From Herbiconiux oxytropis (GTDB lineage: Bacteria; Actinomycetota; Actinomycetes; Actinomycetales; Microbacteriaceae): DNA of 64,000 nt. Under the pieces are notes generated by a model, which was not told where the DNA came from, made no database searches, and was given only the letters and a program-made list of their open reading frames with translations. A program made the translations under genes and the position numbers. The stretch spans positions 1 to 64,000 of the forward strand of contig NZ_JANLCK010000002.1 of the NCBI RefSeq assembly GCF_024979315.1. The letters run 5' to 3'. Each line of letters starts with the position of its first letter. The first letter of the stretch is position 1. Positions 41,233-48,870 of this stretch are shown here, one piece after another.

Positions 41233-41622
41233 ATGGTGGGCGATGTTCGTGCAGACGCCGACGACACCCTGCTCGATCGCGCCTTCCTCGCCCTTGCCGA
41301 CCCCGTGAGGCGCCGCATCGTCGCGCGCCTCAGCCGGGGCTCGGCCACCGTGAACGAGCTCGCCGAGCCGTTCGCCATCACCCTCCAGGCGGTCTCCCGA
41401 CACATCCGCGTGCTCGAGGAGGCGGGTCTCGTGACCCGCACGCGCGACGGCCAGCGGCGCCCCGTGCACCTCGCGCCGGCGGCCCTCGAACCGCTCACCG
41501 CGTGGATCGACCGCTACCGCCTCATCCATGAGCAGCGATTCCGGACACTGGATGCGCTGCTCGCCGCCGGGCCCGATCCTGAACTCGCCGCCGGGCCTGA
41601 CCACGACCAGGAGTCATCATGA
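41233..41622 (+). CDS. ArsR-family transcriptional regulator
   Basis: A 129-residue winged-helix repressor. ADPVRRRIVARLSRGSATVNEL, then FAITLQAVSRHIRVLEEAGL (recognition helix) and RTRDGQRRPVHLAPAALEPL, mark the SdpR/YdhM branch that pairs with SRPBCC proteins. It has no CxC metal site, so it is not a metal sensor. GGAGG lies 4 bases before ATG 41233. The C-terminal AAGPDPELAAGPDH is a short tandem repeat. It overlaps the SRPBCC gene by ATGA and probably represses both through the operator at 41200-41221. Confidence 0.92.
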   Translation: MVGDVRADADDTLLDRAFLALADPVRRRIVARLSRGSATVNELAEPFAITLQAVSRHIRVLEEAGLVTRTRDGQRRPVHLAPAALEPLTAWIDRYRLIHEQRFRTLDALLAAGPDPELAAGPDHDQESS

Positions 41623-42089
41623 CCAACCCCACCACCATCACCGCCCCCGAAGGCCTGCCCTTCATCGAGATCGTGCGGGAGTTCGACGCCCCGGTCGCCG
41701 CCGTCTACAACGCCTGGGCCGATCCGTCGCTCGCAGCGAAGTGGCTGGGCCCCGACGGCTACGGCATGGAGATCGAGACCTACGACTTCGTGCCGGGCGG
41801 GAGCTGGCGCTACTTGAACACCGACCAGGAGGGCAACGTCTACGCATTCCACGGCGTCTTCCACACGGTCGAGCCGGGCGAGCTCGTCATCCAGACCTTC
41901 GAATGGGAGGGCCTGCCTCATCACGTCTCGCTCGAGTCGCTGCGCTTCGAGCCCCTGCCGGGCGATCGCACGCGCACCACCGCCTGGAGCACTTTCCCCT
42001 CTGTCGAGGGCCGTGACGGCATGATCGCCAACGGCATGGAGCACGGCGTCGTGGAGGGCTACGCCCGCCTGGACGGGCTTCTCACCTGA
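41619..42089 (+). CDS. SRPBCC/AHSA1-domain protein
   Basis: A 156-residue START-like protein of the AHSA1 (Aha1 C-terminal) family. It has FIEIVREFDAPVAAVYNAWADPSLAAKWLGP, GSWRYLNTDQEGNVYAFHGVFH and TTAWSTFPSVEGRDGMI with the usual C-terminal helix GMEHGVVEGYARLDGLL. These proteins bind hydrophobic ligands; the specific ligand is not known. It is translated directly after the ArsR repressor (ATGA), a frequent two-gene cassette. Confidence 0.9.
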   Translation: MTNPTTITAPEGLPFIEIVREFDAPVAAVYNAWADPSLAAKWLGPDGYGMEIETYDFVPGGSWRYLNTDQEGNVYAFHGVFHTVEPGELVIQTFEWEGLPHHVSLESLRFEPLPGDRTRTTAWSTFPSVEGRDGMIANGMEHGVVEGYARLDGLLT

Positions 42090-42095
42090 TCCGCG

Positions 42096-43217
42096 TCAGA
42101 AGAGCTTGGGCTCGCCCGTGCGGGCGGGCCCCACGCCCTCGTCGCGGGTGAGCACCTCGAGGAACGCCGCGTTGACGAACAGCCGATCACGACCGACGCG
42201 GCTGTCGATCAGCACCCCGGCCGCGACGAGTGCGTTGAGCCAGGCGGTCGCGGTGGGTCGCGAGACACCGCATGCGCCGACGACCGTGGCGATCCGGCAG
42301 TAGGGCTGCTCGAAGAGCACGGTCAGCAGATCGGAATTCGAGCCCGCCGTCGTCACCGATCGGATGGTCTCCCTGACCCGGTGCTCCAGCACGGAGATGG
42401 CATCGATCTTGCGCACCGTCGACAAAGCGGTGCGGCGCAGTCCCTCGAGGACGAAGAGAATCCAGGACTCCCAATCCCCCTCGGCCGTGACCGCCAGCAG
42501 CAGCTCGTAGTAGGCCGACTTGTTCTCGATGATGAAGCGCGACAGGTAGAGGATGGGCTGGCTGAGCAGCCCCGCTTCCACGAGGAGCAGCACGTTCAGG
42601 ATTCGTCCGGTGCGACCGTTGCCGTCTTCGAACGGGTGGATCGCCTCGAACTGGTAATGGGCGATCGCCATCACGACGAGCGGATCGAGCCCGTGATCGG
42701 CGTGGATGAACTGCTCCCATTGCGCCAGCAGGCGATGGATGACATCGGCCCCCACCGGAGGCGTGTACACCGCTTCGTTCGTGACCGGGTTGCCGACGAA
42801 CGTGCCGGGCTGGCTCCGCACCTCCATCTCGCGGCCCTTGATCTCCGAACAGATCTCGGCGGCCGTCACCGCCGTGAGGGGTCGTCGCCTCACCCGCTCG
42901 AACCCCAGGAACAGCGCCTGGCGGTAGCGCAGCGTCTCCTTCGTCTCGGGCGTCGCCGAGGTCGACTCGTCGCGCGCGACCCGGAACAGCTCGTCGGTCG
43001 TCGTGACGATGTTCTCGATCTCGGAGCTCGCCTGGGCCTCGAGCAGGGGGATCGCGTTGATCAGCACGCTCGGGTTCGGGATGCGTAGCGACGCCTGCTC
43101 CAACCCCGCCAGGGCCGCGCGCGCCTCGACAGCCGCCTTCAGCACCGTTCTGGACTCGACGTCGAGTGCAGGGGGAACCGGAGGAACGTCGTACGGGACA
43201 TCTGGCTGCCAGGTCAC
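42096..43217 (-). CDS. fic: Fic-family AMP-transferase (SoFic-like) with C-terminal winged helix
   Basis: A 373-residue Fic protein, matching the length and domain order of Shewanella SoFic. The N-terminal inhibitory motif is SSEIEN (64-69, S/TxxxEN) and the active-site motif is HPFEDGNGRTGR (194-205). The C-terminal part has a winged helix (CRIATVVGACGVSRPTATAWL). It should transfer AMP to a target hydroxyl, held in check by its own inhibitory helix. GTG 43217 was chosen because it gives MTWQPDVPYDVPPVPP, aligning with SoFic MEWQ, and because the promoter predicts a leaderless mRNA; ATG 43238 is the alternative. Confidence 0.88.
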   Translation of the reverse strand: MTWQPDVPYDVPPVPPALDVESRTVLKAAVEARAALAGLEQASLRIPNPSVLINAIPLLEAQASSEIENIVTTTDELFRVARDESTSATPETKETLRYRQALFLGFERVRRRPLTAVTAAEICSEIKGREMEVRSQPGTFVGNPVTNEAVYTPPVGADVIHRLLAQWEQFIHADHGLDPLVVMAIAHYQFEAIHPFEDGNGRTGRILNVLLLVEAGLLSQPILYLSRFIIENKSAYYELLLAVTAEGDWESWILFVLEGLRRTALSTVRKIDAISVLEHRVRETIRSVTTAGSNSDLLTVLFEQPYCRIATVVGACGVSRPTATAWLNALVAAGVLIDSRVGRDRLFVNAAFLEVLTRDEGVGPARTGEPKLF

Positions 43218-43278
43218 GTGTAAAGAGTATTGCCACATCCGTGCCACGTGTAAAATTCTGGCGGAATTTTTTACACGT
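43215..43278 (-). promoter_or_regulatory. fic promoter with three TTTACACGT boxes
   Basis: On the minus strand TTTACA (43249-43254), a 17-bp spacer and AATACT (43226-43231) place the start of transcription at about 43217-43220, that is at the GTG start codon. TTTACACGTG occurs at 43245-43254 and 43215-43224, exactly 30 bp apart, and inverted as TTTACACGT on the plus strand at 43270-43278. The two upstream boxes make an imperfect inverted repeat with AATTC/GAATT inside. Autoregulation by the Fic winged helix is inferred. Confidence 0.6.
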
Positions 43279-43285
43279 CCTGGGG

Positions 43286-43339
43286 GGAGGGCGTGGGATT
43301 CGAACCCACGAAGGCTTTGACACCTCACCAGTTTTAAAG
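43286..43339 (-). other. Displaced 3' half of a tRNA-Ser gene (attachment-site remnant)
   Basis: The minus strand reads as the 3' half of a class II tRNA. It has the anticodon-loop end and stem AAACTGG, a variable arm AGG-N8-CCT, a perfect T-arm CGTGGG-TTCGAAT-CCCACG and acceptor GCCCTCC. There is no matching 5' half, so it is not a functional gene. The acceptor matches tRNA-Ser(TGA) at 45471, and CACCAGTTTT-N-AAG is shared with that gene (43326-43339 versus 45512-45525). It marks the far end of an element integrated in that tRNA. Confidence 0.75.
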
Positions 43340-43561
43340 TTGATGAGGATGGTCGACCCGGCAGGCTAGATCCCGCCACCGATCTGGGACGATCTGCCCA
43401 TCCGGCGCAGTCGCCTCTGCATCATAAAAAGGCCGTGATGTGTGACCTATTCGCAGCATCGTGATGGTGCCGACGACAGCACCCCCTACGCGCACTTCCC
43501 AGCGCTCTGTTTGGTCCCCGCGCTTTACCAGACGCAGCTTCCGAACTTCGACTTCAGCCAT
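43334..43561 (-). CDS. Small hypothetical protein of the integrative element
   Basis: A 75-residue protein with no recognised family. It begins MAEVEVRKLRLVKRGDQTERWEVRVGG and has alternating basic and hydrophobic residues suggesting a small beta-rich fold. The stop codon TAA is supplied by the tRNA attachment sequence itself (CTTTAA at the anticodon loop). It follows the membrane-protein gene by 6 bp, so the two may be co-transcribed. Codon use is less GC-biased than in the flanking genes. Confidence 0.5.
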   Translation of the reverse strand: MAEVEVRKLRLVKRGDQTERWEVRVGGAVVGTITMLRIGHTSRPFYDAEATAPDGQIVPDRWRDLACRVDHPHQL

Positions 43562-43567
43562 GGGGGT

Positions 43568-43798
43568 TTATATAAATACCGCTTGCAGGAAGAGCAAACC
43601 AATGACGATGAACCCGCAGCCTAGTCCTACGAACTTGCCCGGTGTCTCGTACTGGGCACCACTCTTTTCTCTCGGAGTTCCGTCCCAGTGGCTCCCTCGA
43701 ATCTTCGCTTGCGCGCGGGACCACGGCACCCGGAAGATGATCGCAAGAATTCCAGTAATGATCATAACTATGCCGATGATGGCGTCGAAAATCGTCAT
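43568..43798 (-). CDS. Small two-helix membrane protein of the element
   Basis: A 76-residue protein with hydrophobic segments at the N-terminus (DAIIGIVMIITGILAIIF) and C-terminus (VGLGCGFIVIGLLFLQAVF), joined by a basic, polar loop (RVPWSRAQAKIRGSHWDG). ATG 43798 was chosen because GGAA precedes it; GTG 43822 is an alternative that overlaps nothing but lacks a site. Both ends probably span the membrane. No family can be named with confidence. Confidence 0.6.
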   Translation of the reverse strand: MTIFDAIIGIVMIITGILAIIFRVPWSRAQAKIRGSHWDGTPREKSGAQYETPGKFVGLGCGFIVIGLLFLQAVFI

Positions 43799-43812
43799 TG
43801 TCAGTTCCGTGA

Positions 43813-44040
43813 CTAGAGCCACCGTGAGAGGCGCCGTATGGCTCCCTCAGGACTCTCCGCGTTGCCGAGCAGGCTCAGGTCAAGATCAATATCTGAGTCC
43901 GTCTCGCGATTCAAGAAGAATAATCCTACCGATGCCGATTCCCGCACAACGAAGGGTGTGACTCGAAGGTCACCATCGACCTCTTCCAGGATCGAGTGCG
44001 TGCCAGAGTGCACCGAGCGTATAAGGACCCATCGACGCAT
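43813..44040 (-). CDS. Small hypothetical protein of the element
   Basis: A 75-residue acidic protein beginning MRRWVLIRSVHSGTHSILEE and containing VGLFFLNRETDSDIDLDLSL. It has no signal peptide or membrane segment and no family I recognise. It is transcribed with the two genes on its left (gap of 14 bp) and is divergent from the DUF4190-like gene. The ribosome site is weak. Whether it is expressed is uncertain. Confidence 0.45.
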   Translation of the reverse strand: MRRWVLIRSVHSGTHSILEEVDGDLRVTPFVVRESASVGLFFLNRETDSDIDLDLSLLGNAESPEGAIRRLSRWL

Positions 44041-44096
44041 GCCAAGACAGTAGCGGGTCCCTCTGACACGTCGATATTGTGAGCGCGGGGGTAATC

Positions 44097-44372
44097 ATGA
44101 CGACAGTCACCAGGAAACCGGTCTACGCAGAGCCGGGTCAGACTTTTCCGGGCAAGAAGCTCGGCACTGTGGGGATGATTCTTGCATTCTTCTTCACACC
44201 CGTAGCCGTAGTGCTCTGCGCCATTGCGCTCTCGCAATCCCACGATGCCGGATTCAAGAACAATCGCGCTTTGGCGGGCTTGATCGTAGCTATCACCTTG
44301 TTCCTAGTCGGGACCGCGCTGGGTGTCGTGAGCGTCATCATGGGTGCCGGAATCTCCCCAACCTTCAACTAG
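44097..44372 (+). CDS. DUF4190-like small membrane protein
   Basis: A 91-residue protein with a polar N-terminus (MTTVTRKPVYAEPGQTFPGK) and two hydrophobic hairpin helices (LGTVGMILAFFFTPVAVVL and LAGLIVAITLFLVGTALGV), the layout of DUF4190-type proteins. The linker ALSQSHDAGFKNNRALAG fits that family's conserved loop. ATG 44097 has GGGGG 6 bases upstream; GTG 44079 is in frame but has no site. It lies just before the integrase pseudogene. The family's function is unknown. Confidence 0.7.
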   Translation: MTTVTRKPVYAEPGQTFPGKKLGTVGMILAFFFTPVAVVLCAIALSQSHDAGFKNNRALAGLIVAITLFLVGTALGVVSVIMGAGISPTFN

Positions 44373-44415
44373 GTCAAACTCCTTGCCATAGAAAAACTGG
44401 CGAGGCGGGGATGAC

Positions 44416-45431
44416 ATGGCGGGTAAAGCTGGGCGAGCCGACTGGGGCAACGTGCGCGTGCTATCGAGCGGCAGATACCGAGCTCGATATACCAAGCCTG
44501 ACGGCAAGATTGCCTCTTGGGTACGTTCGCCAAGAGGAAAGAAGCAACTGCCGCGATAGCCAAAGTCCAGACCTCGATGGCTTCAGGGTCCTACGCAGGC
44601 CCTAAATCGGGCGCAGTCCCGCTATCCGTGTACGCGGCAGACTATTTCGAGCATGGAGGTTACGCCTTCGGTACCCTCTCGCTGTACCGGAACAAGTTCA
44701 AGAGTTTTGTAGAGCCGCACCTAGGCGACCCGCTGCTTTCCAAGATCACGGCACCCCGGATTAAGAAGTGGTTCGATACCGACCTGCTGAAGGGTGGAGC
44801 TACGCGGGTAGCTTCTGACACAGAACATCGGCAGACGTACACAATCCTCCACGGCATCTTCCGCCAGGCTGAGGAAGACGAACTTATTGCTGAGAATCCC
44901 TGCCAAATTCGCGGTGCCGCAACTCCTCAATCCCCCACGCGCCCGTACATGTCTGTGGAGTCGTTCGAGAAGATTCGTGATGCCCACCAGGAGCACCTGA
45001 AGCTTGCACTTGACACGGCTTACTACGCCCATCTGCTACCGGGTGAACTTGTAGCCCTAAAGAAGGCTGACCTAGACCGTAAGACACGGAGGCTCACCAT
45101 TGAGCGTCATGGAATCGACGTGCGTGGAGGCATCCAGATTACAAAAACCAAGACTCACGTGACCCGGCACCCTACGATCCCGGCAAGCCTCGTGGAACGC
45201 CTCGTGTCAATGATCGAGAGCCATACAGATTGCGAGCCATGGCAATTCGTAAGACCCAATGGACACCATCACACCCGGCACGCTCTCGAATCTTCATGGA
45301 AAGCAACTGATGGACAGGGGCGGGCATCGAACATCTGCCGCAGCTTTGGCGATATCAGCACTCGGATCCAGAAGCTCTATAGCAAATTCAATGGCACCAG
45401 ACGCAGAGTATTCATAGGAAAGACCCGGTAG
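44416..45431 (+). pseudogene. Tyrosine recombinase (phage-type integrase) pseudogene
   Basis: The N-terminus MAGKAGRADWGNVRVLSSGR, then YRARYTKPDGKIAS, is in one frame. It continues as LGTFAKRKEATAAIAKVQ in the frame one base back, which a single lost T near 44514-44518 explains. The SAM-like core domain is intact, but the catalytic Arg of the usual RxGEL motif is Leu (YYAHLLPGELVALK). The region that should hold HxxR is missing. A C-terminal RYQHSDPEAL-like fragment, usual around the catalytic Tyr, is found only in another frame (about 45306-45384). The gene is therefore inactive. Confidence 0.85.
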
Positions 45432-45467
45432 CCCGAAATCAAAACATTGGGCTAACCGGGTCTTTTT
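45421..45467 (+). terminator. Rho-independent terminator after the integrase pseudogene
   Basis: AGACCCGGTAGCCC (45421-45434) pairs with GGGCTAACCGGGTCT (45449-45463) with one bulged base, followed by a T5 run. The pseudogene's last codon and TAG stop lie in the left arm. It insulates tRNA-Ser(TGA), whose 3' end begins four bases further. Confidence 0.92.
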
Positions 45468-45470
45468 GTG

Positions 45471-45557
45471 CGGAGGGCAAGAGATTCGAACTCTTGAGGG
45501 CTATTACACCCCACCAGTTTTCAAGACTGGCTCCATCGGCCGCTCGGACAGCCCTCC
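45471..45557 (-). tRNA. tRNA-Ser(TGA)
   Basis: Eighty-seven bases on the minus strand. The acceptor stem GGAGGGC pairs with GCCCTCC, followed by discriminator G and no encoded CCA. The anticodon arm is CCAGT-CTTGAAA-ACTGG (anticodon TGA), the class II variable arm is GGGTGTAATAGCCCT, and the T-arm is CAAGAG-TTCGAAT-CTCTTG. It reads UCN codons. The anticodon arm is the integration site of the adjacent element. Confidence 0.97.
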
Positions 45558-45631
45558 CGATCGCCGGGGCGATCGTGTCGAGTTTAGCGGCACCACGTCG
45601 GCGCGGGGCGGCCGGTCGCGCGGCCGGCCGG

Positions 45632-46453
45632 TCAGAGGGTGGCGAGCACCGCCGCCACGCCGTCGTCGTGCACCGAGGCGGTGACCTCGGTGGCTTCGGC
45701 GATCACGTCCTCCGGGGCCTGCGCCATGGCCACGGCCCGGCCGCCCTCGGCGCCCGCCCAGCGGAACATGTCGACGTCGTTGCGGCCGTCGCCCACCACC
45801 ATCACGCGGGAGCGCGGGATGCCGAGCGCCTCGCGCACGCGCTCGAGCCCCGTGGCCTTGTTGACGCCGTCCGGCGCGATATCGAGCCACGCGGTCCAGC
45901 CGATCGAGTACGAGACGCGGTGCAGTCCCATCCGCTCCACGATCGCGAGGAAGTCCTCCATGTCGTGGTCGGGCGAGACCACGACCACGCGCGTCGCCTC
46001 CGTCTCGAGCAGCTGCTCGAACGGCACCTGCTCGCTCGACGCCCCGAGCACCGTGTCGGGGAACGACTCCGTGTAGAGGAAGCGGCCGTCCGCATCCTCG
46101 ACCGCGTAGACCGCCTCGGCCAGGTGGGTCCGGATGCGCGAGAGCACACCCGACGGATCGAAGGTCTCGACGTGGTGCTGACGGTAGCCGAGCGGGGCCG
46201 TGGCATCCCGGATCATCGTGATCGCGCCGTTCGCGCAGACCACGTACTCGGGCACGATGTCGAGCTGCTGCAGCACGGGGAGGGTGTGCGCGACCGAGCG
46301 GCCGGTGGCGAGCATCACCTCGTTGCCCTCGGCGGCGACCCGGCGCACCTCGGCGCCGACGATGCCGCTCAGCGTGCCGTCCTCGTGCAGCACCGTGCCG
46401 TCGATGTCGAGCGCCACGAGCCACGGTGCCGCAGCGCCGCCGACAGCGCTCAC
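45632..46453 (-). CDS. HAD-superfamily (Cof-type) phosphatase
   Basis: A 273-residue haloacid-dehalogenase phosphatase of the Cof/YbiV type. Motif I is [15 protein letters not shown], motif [12 protein letters not shown], the motif III Lys lies in [11 protein letters not shown], and motif IV is [19 protein letters not shown] large C2-type cap fills the middle. It starts at GTG 46453, overlapping the serS stop (GTGA), so it is translated after seryl-tRNA synthetase. The substrate is probably a small sugar phosphate or phosphorylated cofactor. Confidence 0.9.
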   Translation of the reverse strand: MSAVGGAAAPWLVALDIDGTVLHEDGTLSGIVGAEVRRVAAEGNEVMLATGRSVAHTLPVLQQLDIVPEYVVCANGAITMIRDATAPLGYRQHHVETFDPSGVLSRIRTHLAEAVYAVEDADGRFLYTESFPDTVLGASSEQVPFEQLLETEATRVVVVSPDHDMEDFLAIVERMGLHRVSYSIGWTAWLDIAPDGVNKATGLERVREALGIPRSRVMVVGDGRNDVDMFRWAGAEGGRAVAMAQAPEDVIAEATEVTASVHDDGVAAVLATL

Positions 46454-47712
46454 GGCGCCTCGATCAGCGACAGGCCGCCGAGGTAGGGGCGCAGCACCTC
46501 GGGGATGACGACCGTGCCGTCCTCCTGCTGGTGCGTCTCGAGCAGCGCCACGATCCATCGCGTCGTGGCGAGCGTTCCGTTGAGGGTCGCCACGGGAGCG
46601 GTCTTGCCCGACTCGGTGCGGTAGCGGGTGTCGAGCCGGCGCGCCTGGTAGGTGGTGCAGTTCGAGGTCGAGGTGAGCTCGCGGTAGGTCTCCTGCGAGG
46701 GCACCCAGGCCTCGGTGTCGAACTTGCGCGCGGCACTCGATCCGAGGTCGCCGGCCGCCACGTCGATCACGCGGTACGACAGGCCGAGGTCGGTGAGCAT
46801 TCCCTCCTGGTACGACAGCAGCGCCTCGTGCTCGGTCTCGGCGTTCTCGGGCAGCACGTAGCTGAACATCTCGAGCTTGTTGAACTGGTGCACGCGCAGG
46901 ATGCCGCGGGTGTCCTTGCCGTGCGAGCCGGCCTCCCGCCGGTAGCAGGTCGACCATCCGGCGTAGCGGAGGCCGCCGTCGGGCACATCGAGGATCTCGC
47001 CCATGTGGAATCCGGCGAGCGCCACCTCGCTCGTGCCGGTGAGGAAGAGGTCGTCGGCCGGGAGGTAGTAGACCTCGTCGGCGTGTTCGCCGAGGAAGCC
47101 CGTGCCGTCCATCGTCTCGGGTCGCACGAGGGTGGGGGTGATCAGCGGAGTGAAGCCCGCGGCGAGCGCGCGGTCCAGCGCGAGGTTCATGAGCGCGAGC
47201 TCGAGCCGCGCGCCCATGCCGGTGAGGAAGTAGAAGCGGGCGCCCGAGACCTTCGCACCGCGCGCGAGGTCGAACATCTTCAGCGACTCGCCGAGCTCGA
47301 CGTGGTCGCGGGGCGTGAAGTCGAAGCTCGGCTTGGTGCCGACCTCGCGGAGGGTCACGAAGTTCTCCTCGCCACCCGCCGGCACACCGTCGACGACGAT
47401 GTTCTGGATCTTGCGGGCGGTCTCGGTGAACAGGCCCTCCGCATCCGTCGCCCGCTGGCTGGCGGCCTTGACCCGGGCCGCGAGCTCCTGCGCCTGGGCC
47501 ACGAGCGCCTTCTTCTCCTCCTTGGAGGCGGCGGCGACCTGCTTGCCGAAGGCGTTCTGCTCGGCGCGGAGGTTCTCGAACTCGAGGATGGCGGCGCGGC
47601 GCTCGGTGTCGGCGGCGAGGGCCGCGTCGACGAGGTCGACGGACGCCCCGCGGGCGGCTTGCGATTCGCGGACGACATCGGGCTTGTCCCGCAGGAGCAC
47701 TGGATCGATCAC
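46450..47712 (-). CDS. serS: Seryl-tRNA synthetase
   Basis: A 420-residue class II synthetase that charges serine onto tRNA-Ser. The N-terminal coiled-coil arm covers about residues 30-100 ([16 protein letters not shown]). The catalytic domain has [37 protein letters not shown] (motif 2) and [16 protein letters not shown] with motif 3. GTG 47712 ([12 protein letters not shown]) matches the usual start of the family and has AGGA 8 bases upstream; ATG 47721 adds three residues. Two tRNA-Ser genes lie in the same window. It is divergent from the lipid kinase gene. Confidence 0.96.
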   Translation of the reverse strand: MIDPVLLRDKPDVVRESQAARGASVDLVDAALAADTERRAAILEFENLRAEQNAFGKQVAAASKEEKKALVAQAQELAARVKAASQRATDAEGLFTETARKIQNIVVDGVPAGGEENFVTLREVGTKPSFDFTPRDHVELGESLKMFDLARGAKVSGARFYFLTGMGARLELALMNLALDRALAAGFTPLITPTLVRPETMDGTGFLGEHADEVYYLPADDLFLTGTSEVALAGFHMGEILDVPDGGLRYAGWSTCYRREAGSHGKDTRGILRVHQFNKLEMFSYVLPENAETEHEALLSYQEGMLTDLGLSYRVIDVAAGDLGSSAARKFDTEAWVPSQETYRELTSTSNCTTYQARRLDTRYRTESGKTAPVATLNGTLATTRWIVALLETHQQEDGTVVIPEVLRPYLGGLSLIEAP

Positions 47713-47766
47713 GGCATCCATCCTAGCTTCGCGGGGTTTGCCGGGCTGAGCCGCTACGGTGAACGC

Positions 47767-48765
47767 GTGACGACGGACGGCGGGGGCACGGGGGCACGGG
47801 GGTCGCTCCGCGCCGCCATCGTGGTGAACCCCGTCAAGGTCGACGCGACGAAGCTCCGCGGGCTCGTGGCCGCCGCCGAGAAGGCGGCCGGCTGGGGCGA
47901 GACGATGTGGTTCGAATCGACCGTCGACGACTCGGGGCAGCTGGTGACGCGCGAGGCGCTCACGCAGGGAGCCTCGGTCGTGATGGCCGCGGGCGGAGAC
48001 GGCACGGTGCGCGCGGTGGCCGAGGGTCTGCGCGGCACGGGGGTGCCGCTCGGGCTGCTGCCCGTGGGCACGGGCAACCTCCTCGCCCGCAACCTCGCGG
48101 TCAACCTCTCGGACGTCGAGCTCGCGGTCACGGTCGCGTTCACGGGTTCGGATCGCGCGATCGACCTCGGGCTGGTCACGGCCAAGCGGGGCGACGGGAG
48201 CGTGGAGGAGCACGCGTTCCTCGTGATGGCGGGGCTCGGGCTGGATGCGCAGATGATCGCGAAGACGAACGTCAAGCTCAAGAAGAGGGTGGGCTGGCTC
48301 GCCTACGTCGACGGCATCGGGCGGGCGCTGCCCGTGCTGAAGCCCGTGAAGCTCAGGTTCCGGCTCGACGGCGGGCCGTGGAGGTCGACGAGCGCGCACA
48401 CCGTGATCGTGGGCAACTGCGGGCTCCTGCCCGGCGGGCTGCTGCTGATCCCGGATGCCCGGCCCGACGACGGGGTGCTCGACATCGTGGCGCTGCGGCC
48501 GGAGGGTCCGCTCGGGTGGCTGAAGGTGTGGAACAAGCTCGCGTTCGAGAACGGGGTGCTGCGGCGGTCGGCGGCCGGGCGCAGGCTGATCGACCTCAAC
48601 AACGACGTGCGCTCGGTGTCGTACTCCACCGGGCGCGACTTCGAGCTGACCCTCGACGTGACGGAGGAGATCCAGCTCGACGGCGACGCGTGGGGCACCG
48701 CTCGCGCCGTGCACTGCCGCGTCGACCCGGGCGCCCTGCTCGTGCGCGTGCCGCGAGCGACTTGA
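47767..48765 (+). CDS. Diacylglycerol kinase-family lipid kinase
   Basis: A 332-residue kinase of the DAGK catalytic family. It has [19 protein letters not shown], the nucleotide motif [30 protein letters not shown], and the C-terminal [17 protein letters not shown] and [21 protein letters not shown]. It has no signal peptide. It should phosphorylate diacylglycerol or a related lipid. It starts at GTG. The stop TGA falls inside a REP-like sequence, so the C-terminus RVPRAT may have been shaped by the repeat. Confidence 0.92.
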   Translation: MTTDGGGTGARGSLRAAIVVNPVKVDATKLRGLVAAAEKAAGWGETMWFESTVDDSGQLVTREALTQGASVVMAAGGDGTVRAVAEGLRGTGVPLGLLPVGTGNLLARNLAVNLSDVELAVTVAFTGSDRAIDLGLVTAKRGDGSVEEHAFLVMAGLGLDAQMIAKTNVKLKKRVGWLAYVDGIGRALPVLKPVKLRFRLDGGPWRSTSAHTVIVGNCGLLPGGLLLIPDARPDDGVLDIVALRPEGPLGWLKVWNKLAFENGVLRRSAAGRRLIDLNNDVRSVSYSTGRDFELTLDVTEEIQLDGDAWGTARAVHCRVDPGALLVRVPRAT

Positions 48766-48845
48766 CAGTAGGTGCGCTCATCCGGCGTGACTTGACACAA
48801 GATGTGCCAAGTCACGCCTTGTTCGCGCAACTAGTGTCAAGTCAC
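48757..48845. repeat. REP-like cluster: four 21-bp units in mirrored order
   Basis: Units related to GTGACTTGACACTAGTTGCGC lie at 48757-48777 and 48787-48807 (plus) and at 48795-48815 and 48825-48845 (minus). The outer plus and minus units agree at 18 of 21 bases, so the whole cluster is a large imperfect palindrome centred near 48801. The first unit supplies the stop codon of the lipid kinase gene. Confidence 0.85.
48784..48818 (+). terminator. Hairpin at the core of the REP-like cluster
   Basis: GGCGTGACTTG (48784-48794) pairs with CAAGTCACGCC (48808-48818), with an inner CACA/TGTG stem and an AGA loop, then TTGTT. It lies 18 bp after the lipid kinase stop, between convergent genes, and probably terminates both. 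Confidence 0.7.
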
Positions 48846-48870
48846 GGGCCGGGGTAGGGCGGGCGGATGC

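Larger units (their letters stand above)
43326..45525. mobile_element. Decayed 2.2-kb integrative element in tRNA-Ser(TGA)
   Basis: The segment is bounded by two copies of CACCAGTTTT-N-AAG, one inside intact tRNA-Ser(TGA) and one in the displaced tRNA 3' half. It is visibly less GC-rich than the flanks. It carries a tyrosine integrase pseudogene next to the tRNA and four short genes without assigned function. The differing T-arms in the two 3' halves fit replacement of the original half by an element-borne one. With the integrase broken the element should now be fixed. Confidence 0.7.

Noticed and set aside
43286-43339. A second complete tRNA gene
   Set aside because: The T-arm, variable arm and acceptor 3' strand are present, but no 5' half pairs with the acceptor or anticodon stem.
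43218-43379. A longer Fic protein starting at 43379
   Set aside because: The extension reads through the displaced tRNA half and the promoter, and SoFic-like proteins begin at the MTWQ position.
46426-48765. A 779-codon plus-strand frame ending in the lipid kinase
   Set aside because: Only the part from GTG 47767 has family motifs; the rest is antisense to serS, which is certain.
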